Part shown: positions 31,285 to 35,776 of the stretch, piece after piece
How the letters are laid out: each line of letters opens with the position of its first letter
Numbering within the stretch: the first letter of the stretch is position 1
Assembly (NCBI GenBank): GCA_014378555.1
Contig: JACMNN010000013.1
Span: forward strand, 1 to 35,776
Direction: 5' to 3'
Source of the DNA: Burkholderiales bacterium
Lineage (GTDB): Bacteria > Pseudomonadota > Gammaproteobacteria > Burkholderiales > Casimicrobiaceae
Length of the DNA stretch: 35,776 bases
The notes under the pieces: model-generated
Told to the model about the DNA's origin: nothing
Seen by the model: the letters and a program-made list of their open reading frames with translations, nothing else
Databases searched by the model: none
Position numbers and translations under genes: made by a program

Positions 31285-32418
31285 GTGGCACCCATCATTA
31301 GCATCAGCGGTTTGCGCGTGGCGTACGGCAATCATGAAGTGCTCAAGGGCATTGATCTGGCGATTGCGCCGGGCAGCTTTGTTGCGCTGTTGGGCGCATC
31401 CGGTTGCGGCAAAACCACGCTGCTGCGCACCCTAGCCGGATTCACGCCAGCCAGCGGTGGCTCGATTCGCGTCGAGGGTAGGGACGCTTTAACGCTGCCT
31501 CCGGAGCGGCGCGGCATGGCCATGGTGTTTCAGTCCTATGCGCTGTGGTCGCACATGACGGTGGCGCAAAACATAGGTTATGGCCTCAAATTACGCGGTA
31601 TGCCGCGCGACAAAATCGGCCAACGGGTGGCGGCACAATTGGCGATGCTCGGGCTTACTGGCTATGAGCAACGCTCCGTCGCTGAGCTTTCGGGCGGGCA
31701 GCGGCAACGCGTCGCGCTCGGTCGTGCACTTGCCGTTGAACCCAAAATCCTACTGCTCGACGAGCCGCTGTCGAACCTCGACGCGCGCATCCGTGTACAG
31801 ATGCGCCATGAGATTCGCAGTATTCAAAAAAAGCTCGGCCTGACCGCGATATTGGTCACCCATGACCGCGAGGAGGCGATGGTCATGGCCGACCTTGTGG
31901 TGGTTCTCGATCAGGGTCGCATTGCGCAAATGGGCACGCCAGAGGCGGTTTTTCAACGGCCCGCTTCACCGTTTGTTGCAGCCTTTATGGGCGCTGAAAA
32001 TATCATCGATTGCGAGGCCAAGCGCAACGGCGCTGGCATTGATCTGCGCATTCCAGCGATACCCGCCAGCCAACTGCATTGCCCGATGAGCAGCAGTGAG
32101 GACGTCGCTAGCGCTAGCGTTGCAGCCGATGCCGACGGCCCGGTGCAGGTCCACTTTCGTAGCGAGGCGGCTTTTCTGCGCGAAGCCGGTGCGTCAGTCG
32201 CGGCAACGCTGCAATTTCCGGGTCGCATCAGCCAGGTCAGCTATCTCGGTAGCGGCTATCGCTGCGAAGTCAACACCGATTGCGGTGCTTTTTTCGTCGA
32301 CCATCCGACGCGCTTTGCGCCAGACGACGGCGTCACCGTTTGTATTCCCGGCAACGCGCTGCACGTATTTCGACGCGATCTGTCGCGTCAAGCCGCACCG
32401 GCGAAAGCGTTCCAATAA
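31285..32418 (+). CDS. ABC importer ATP-binding protein (PotA/FbpC/UgpC-like)
   Basis: Cytoplasmic ATPase of a type I importer, 377 aa, starting at GTG 31285 with GAGAGGAAGC just upstream. Walker A is GASGCGKTT (about 37-45), the Q-loop is in MVFQSYALWSHMTVAQN, the signature is LSGGQRQRVALGRAL, Walker B is ILLLDEPLSNLD, and the H-loop is LVTHDREEA. After residue ~240 (FMGAENIIDCEAKRNG) a TOBE-like regulatory domain follows (FPGRISQVSYLGSGYRCEV). First gene of a four-gene transporter operon. Homologues serve polyamine, iron, phosphonate or thiamine uptake, so the substrate is open. Confidence 0.93.
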   Translation: MAPIISISGLRVAYGNHEVLKGIDLAIAPGSFVALLGASGCGKTTLLRTLAGFTPASGGSIRVEGRDALTLPPERRGMAMVFQSYALWSHMTVAQNIGYGLKLRGMPRDKIGQRVAAQLAMLGLTGYEQRSVAELSGGQRQRVALGRALAVEPKILLLDEPLSNLDARIRVQMRHEIRSIQKKLGLTAILVTHDREEAMVMADLVVVLDQGRIAQMGTPEAVFQRPASPFVAAFMGAENIIDCEAKRNGAGIDLRIPAIPASQLHCPMSSSEDVASASVAADADGPVQVHFRSEAAFLREAGASVAATLQFPGRISQVSYLGSGYRCEVNTDCGAFFVDHPTRFAPDDGVTVCIPGNALHVFRRDLSRQAAPAKAFQ

Positions 32419-32453
32419 TCTTTATCGCAAATAACTTTTAAGGATAGAAGCTC

Positions 32454-33605
32454 ATGAAAACCCCGTTACGTATTGTTGCGCTGGCAGTGAGCGCAGCGCT
32501 CAGCACTGCCTCAATGTCGGCGCATGCCCAGACCACATTGACCGTGCTGTCTGGCGGTTCACAGAACATGGTCGACTACGTCACCGACTACTTAGGCCCG
32601 CTGTTTGAAAAACAGAACGCCGGCGTCAAGGTGGTGGTGGTGGGCGTCGGCCCGGACGATGCAGGATCGCAGAAAATTCTCGAGAAATTGCAGGCGCAAA
32701 AAGGTGCGGCCACTTGGGACGTTGATGTGATCGTGCCTAACCAGCAAAAAACCGGCGAGATGGCCAATGCCGGGTTGTTGCTGAAATATCGCGACAGCAT
32801 CGCCACTGGCAAATATGCAGTAAGCCAATCGTCAAAGCAAGCGCTGGGCGTCAACGTGGACGGTTACGTGATGCCCATGTTCGAAAGCCAGACAGCGATG
32901 GCCTACAACCCGGACCTGGTGAAAAGCCCGCCCTCCTCCTATGACGAGTTGCGCGCATTCGTCACCAAGAATCCCAAGCAATTTGGTTATAACGGGCTGA
33001 AAAACGGCATGTCTGGTGTGGCCTTCGTGGTCGGCTGGATGTATGCCTATGGCGGCAATGCAACCGCACTTCAGCAAGGCCCCTACGACGCCGCCGGTAA
33101 AGCCAGTAGCGGCTGGAATAAAGCCTACGCTGATCTAAAAGTGTTCAATCAAAGCGTGACATTTACGCCTGGCAATGCCGGCACACTGGACATGCTTAAC
33201 CGTGGTGAAATCGCGATGGGTCCGGTCTGGGTGGACATGTTCTACACGTGGAAGGCCGATGGTCGTCTGTCGCCTAGCCTGAAGCTGAAACTGCTGTCGC
33301 CCGGCATGCCAGGCCAGCCTTATTACTACGCGATTCCCGCGAAAGCGAAGAATGCTGATCTCGCCAAAAAATTCATCGCACTGGCAACCAGCCCAGCAGT
33401 GCAAGCTGAAGGAATCGTGAAGCGCTTTAACTGGTATCCAGGCATTGATGCCAACGCGGTGAAACCTGCGCTCGACCCGAAAGTGTGGGCGAACCTGTTC
33501 ACCGACATCTCGCCCGCTGATCTCGCAAAAAATGGCAAACCGTTCCCGATTGCACCGTTCTTCACTGACTTGCGCGAGCAGTACGAGAAACAGGTGGGCA
33601 ACTAG
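32454..33605 (+). CDS. ABC importer periplasmic solute-binding protein
   Basis: 383-aa binding protein with a Sec signal (MKTPLRIVALAVSAALSTASMSAHA-QTTLTVLSGG). Motifs typical of the family 1 (PotD/FbpA/YnjB-like) binding proteins are visible: WDVDVIVPNQQKTGEMANAGLL, MPMFESQTAMAYNPDLVKSPPSSYDELRAFVTKNP, and LAKKFIALATSPAVQAEGIVKRFNWYPGIDA. AAGGATAG precedes the ATG. It lies 35 bp after the ATPase gene. YnjB-like transporters are one reading, but the ligand is not assignable by eye. Confidence 0.9.
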   Translation: MKTPLRIVALAVSAALSTASMSAHAQTTLTVLSGGSQNMVDYVTDYLGPLFEKQNAGVKVVVVGVGPDDAGSQKILEKLQAQKGAATWDVDVIVPNQQKTGEMANAGLLLKYRDSIATGKYAVSQSSKQALGVNVDGYVMPMFESQTAMAYNPDLVKSPPSSYDELRAFVTKNPKQFGYNGLKNGMSGVAFVVGWMYAYGGNATALQQGPYDAAGKASSGWNKAYADLKVFNQSVTFTPGNAGTLDMLNRGEIAMGPVWVDMFYTWKADGRLSPSLKLKLLSPGMPGQPYYYAIPAKAKNADLAKKFIALATSPAVQAEGIVKRFNWYPGIDANAVKPALDPKVWANLFTDISPADLAKNGKPFPIAPFFTDLREQYEKQVGN

Positions 33606-33621
33606 AACTTAGCGATCCGCA

Positions 33622-33650
33622 CAGCGAAACCGGGCGCTCTGGTTTCGCTG
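33622..33650 (+). promoter_or_regulatory. Intercistronic stem-loop after the binding-protein gene
   Basis: CAGCGAAACC and GGTTTCGCTG form a perfect 10-bp stem with a 9-base loop, 17 bases after the binding-protein stop. There is no T tract. Such stem-loops between binding protein and permease genes commonly protect the upstream message and allow higher binding-protein expression; partial termination is an alternative. Confidence 0.65.
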
Positions 33651-33670
33651 ACTTGTCGGTCACCCATGTG

Positions 33671-34516
33671 ATGCAAAAACGTTCCTCGTACCCGCTGGCA
33701 CTGCTGCTACTGTCGCCTGCCCTTTTGATGGTGGGGCTACTGTTTATTTATCCGTTGGGCTATTCGCTTTCGTATGCGTTTCGCAACGAAAAAAGTGCGA
33801 CGTGGGATCTGTCGAACTTTGAAAAAGCGTTCTCGCTTTACGGCAACGACATCGTCTACACCCTCGTTATTCTGGTGATGGCCACGACGCTGACTGGTCT
33901 GTTTGCGCTTGCCATTGGCGGCTACCTGACGCTCGGCGAGAACAAGCGCGCCGTGAGTTTTTTACGCTGGTTATACCGGTGGCCGCTATTTATTCCGATG
34001 GTGGTTGCCGGCCAATTGATGCGCACCTTCCTGGCCAAAAACGGCATGCTCAATAACGCCTTGATGTCGCTCGGCATTCTTGATCCTATCAACGCCATGA
34101 GCATGCTTGACTGGCGCGGCGTGGTGATTACTTTTGTCTGGAAGCAGTTGCCCTTTGCGGCATTGTTAATTTCCGGTGCGATGGCGTCGATGGATCGATC
34201 AATGATCGAAGCGGCGCGCAATCTCGGTGCCAGCAGACTGCGCGCATTAGTTGAGATTGTGATTCCGCAGATCAAAGCAACGCTTCTGGTTGCCCTGATT
34301 CTGTCGTTCGTCACCATGCTTTCGGCGCTGTCAGTGCCGATGATGATCATTGCCGGTTCGCCTACGATGATTACGGTCGACATGGCGTGGCGTGTAAATT
34401 CGTACGGCGACTACGGCGTCGCCAATGCACTTGGATTTATTTCCTGCGCGATGAGCGGCGTTGTGGCGTGGTTTTATTTGCGACACAGCGTGCGCGAACA
34501 GACAGCCACGCGATGA
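33671..34516 (+). CDS. ABC importer permease 1
   Basis: Inner-membrane permease of the importer, about 281 aa from ATG 33671. The track uses a TTG at 33653 directly against the hairpin; GTG 33668 is also possible and none has a good Shine-Dalgarno. The first membrane segment is YPLALLLLSPALLMVGLLFIYPLGYSLSYAF. The cytoplasmic EAA loop reads MIEAARNLGASRLRALVEIVIPQIKA, the contact site for the ATPase. Six or so hydrophobic segments are visible. Its stop overlaps the next permease start (ATGA). Confidence 0.9.
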   Translation: MQKRSSYPLALLLLSPALLMVGLLFIYPLGYSLSYAFRNEKSATWDLSNFEKAFSLYGNDIVYTLVILVMATTLTGLFALAIGGYLTLGENKRAVSFLRWLYRWPLFIPMVVAGQLMRTFLAKNGMLNNALMSLGILDPINAMSMLDWRGVVITFVWKQLPFAALLISGAMASMDRSMIEAARNLGASRLRALVEIVIPQIKATLLVALILSFVTMLSALSVPMMIIAGSPTMITVDMAWRVNSYGDYGVANALGFISCAMSGVVAWFYLRHSVREQTATR

Positions 34517-35340
34517 GCGCGTTGACACAACGCTTGCCTAAGTTGGGTGGCGCCATCTTGCGCAGCGTGTTGATCGGCTTGCTAGCGGTTGCGATTTTTG
34601 GCCCACTGCTGAATATGTTGATTTGGACGGTGGCCGAGGCTTGGTACTTCCCAGCCAAACTGCCGATACGCTGGGGCTTTCAATTTTGGCATCGCGTGTT
34701 TCGACCTGAGGCGGGCGCCATGGCCGCGTTGTGGACCAGCATCATCATTGCATTGATGACCGTGGCGCTAAGCCTGTTGGTATCGATCCCGGCGGGTTAT
34801 GCGTTATCGCGTCGAACCTTGCCGTTACGTGGCGTATTTTTGCTGATATTTTTATTGCCACAAGCGTTTCCTGCGATTGCGGTACATATGAATATTGCGC
34901 GAATTTTTTACGGCTTGGGACTCAACGGCACACTGTGGGGCGTCATGCTTGTGCACGCGATTCAAGGGCTAGTGTTTTCGGTGTGGATCGCGTCGGCCGC
35001 TTTTGCGTCGGTCGATTCTGAACAGGTCGAAGCCGCGCGCAATCTTGGCGCAACGCCTTGGCGCGCGTTCGTCAGCGTATCGCTACCGCAGGCAGCGCCG
35101 GGATTGATGGCGAGTGCAATTTTCGTTTTTTTGATTTCGCTAGACGAGTTTTCTGGAACGTTTTTTGTCGGCGTTCCCGAGGTACGCACATTGCCGCTGA
35201 CCATGCTTAACGCAGCACTTGAGGGCAACTATCAGATCGCCTCGATCACCGCACTACTGCTGCTGGTTCCGTCGATTGCGTTTATGCTCTTCGTCGAAAA
35301 ATTTCTTAAGGCCGATGTATTGGCGAAGGTGGGCACATGA
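34513..35340 (+). CDS. ABC importer permease 2
   Basis: Second permease, 275 aa from ATG 34513, which overlaps the stop of permease 1 (ATGA). The track's start at 34387 would run through the upstream gene in another frame and is rejected. The EAA loop is QVEAARNLGATPWRAFVSVSLPQAAPG. Membrane segments include SVLIGLLAVAIFGPLLNMLIWTV and LWTSIIIALMTVALSLLVSIPAGYAL. FLISLDEFSGTFFVG is a conserved stretch in PotC/FbpB-like permeases. It overlaps the following 2H phosphoesterase gene by ATGA. Confidence 0.92.
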   Translation: MSALTQRLPKLGGAILRSVLIGLLAVAIFGPLLNMLIWTVAEAWYFPAKLPIRWGFQFWHRVFRPEAGAMAALWTSIIIALMTVALSLLVSIPAGYALSRRTLPLRGVFLLIFLLPQAFPAIAVHMNIARIFYGLGLNGTLWGVMLVHAIQGLVFSVWIASAAFASVDSEQVEAARNLGATPWRAFVSVSLPQAAPGLMASAIFVFLISLDEFSGTFFVGVPEVRTLPLTMLNAALEGNYQIASITALLLLVPSIAFMLFVEKFLKADVLAKVGT

Positions 35341-35776
35341 GCAACGCGGAGAGCGAATACTCGCTGTGGTTGCTGCCTGCCGAAGCCACGCAACTTGAGT
35401 TAGCCGCGCTGATCGCGCGGCTCGGCGTCCGATTCGGCAGCCAGCCGTTTACGCCACACCTCACCATTCAAGGTGATCTATCTCTGTCGCTCGACAGCGT
35501 TTCTCGTGCCGCTCAATCGGTTGCGGCGCAGTGGCCGCCGCAACGCTGGCGTGTAGCAGCGGTTGCCGGTAGCGAGCACTTTTTTCGCAGTCTGTACCTG
35601 CGTTTCGATGAAACTCCGGCCTATGTTGGCGGAAAAAAAGAGTTGCAATCTGCGAGTGGCAGCGCTGACGGGCTGTCGCTATTTCCTCACTTGAGCTTGG
35701 CTTATGGTGCGACCGATGAGGTGCAAAAGCGTGTCGTCATCGGCGAGCTTTCAGCAATGATCGGCAGCGAGATCAC
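35337..35776 (+). CDS. 2H phosphoesterase / cyclic phosphodiesterase-like protein, partial at right edge
   Basis: At least 146 aa, open at the window end and not in the ORF track. Two HxT/S motifs typical of 2H phosphoesterases (2'-5' RNA ligase and CPDase family) are visible: FTPHLTIQGDL (H41) and LFPHLSLAYG (H118). Between them lie QRWRVAAVAGSEHFFRSLYLRF and the glycine-bearing linker. Family enzymes act on 2',3'-cyclic or 2'-5' phosphodiester bonds. The ATG overlaps the stop of permease 2 (ATGA), so it is translated with the importer. This suggests that the imported compound, or a product of it, could be a cyclic phosphodiester or related phosphorus compound; that link is inference. Confidence 0.82.
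   Translation, partial: MSNAESEYSLWLLPAEATQLELAALIARLGVRFGSQPFTPHLTIQGDLSLSLDSVSRAAQSVAAQWPPQRWRVAAVAGSEHFFRSLYLRFDETPAYVGGKKELQSASGSADGLSLFPHLSLAYGATDEVQKRVVIGELSAMIGSEI

Noticed and set aside
34387-34512. N-terminal extension of permease 2 in the ORF track
   Set aside because: It runs through permease 1 in another frame. The ATGA overlap at 34513 and the start of the first membrane segment fix the real start.

Overview
The window looks like a chromosome segment of a betaproteobacterium, probably Burkholderiales-like. The reasons are the moderately high GC, the leuS-lptE-holA gene order, the MetY, DsbD and ETF proteins, and many REP/REPIN-type palindromic repeats. No species is assigned. 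Genes are dense, there are no rRNA or tRNA genes, and no CRISPR array or intact insertion sequence was seen.

Layout. (1) 1-5759, minus strand: a sulfur and thiol redox block, read as dsbD-like reductase, redoxin, ArsR-type regulator, soxC, then soxD (cut by the left edge). The regulator overlaps soxC by ATGA and has paired palindromes upstream. (2) 5970-10467, plus strand: leuS, lptE, holA. leuS carries a translated REPIN-like element in its editing domain. (3) 10492-13488, minus strand: rsmE, an alpha/beta hydrolase and metY. (4) 13824-17427, the accessory centre: a TPR-like/HD-GYP protein diverges from four tandem 39-codon peptide genes. All four peptides end in the same GGGEAASSLY. They are followed by two decayed C-terminal fragments of RaxB/CvaB-type peptide exporters. 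(5) 17677-20118: a large propeller-like lipoprotein flanked by a 64-bp direct repeat. (6) 20405-26582: dcp, a PduO-type adenosyltransferase, an enoyl-CoA hydratase family protein with a small membrane protein, GtrA, and a large membrane glycosyltransferase-like protein. (7) 26735-31150: etfB, etfA, an acyl-CoA dehydrogenase and a GST. (8) 31285-35776: a complete ABC importer operon (ATPase, binding protein, two permeases) translationally coupled to a 2H phosphoesterase cut by the right edge.

The most interesting region is 13.8-17.4 kb. The four small ORFs are absent from the ORF track but each has a ribosome binding site and the period is 168-169 bp. Codons 19-39 differ between copies almost only at synonymous positions, so the C-terminal half looks selected at the protein level. 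A double-glycine-like leader, exporter remnants of the matching class, and a divergent TPR-like receptor candidate with a c-di-GMP phosphodiesterase domain suggest a secreted peptide or peptide-signalling system. The export and sensing roles are inference.

A second theme is repeat elements recruited into proteins. REPIN-like DNA is translated inside LeuRS, forms part of the ArsR C-terminal tail, and abuts or encodes the SoxD N-terminus.
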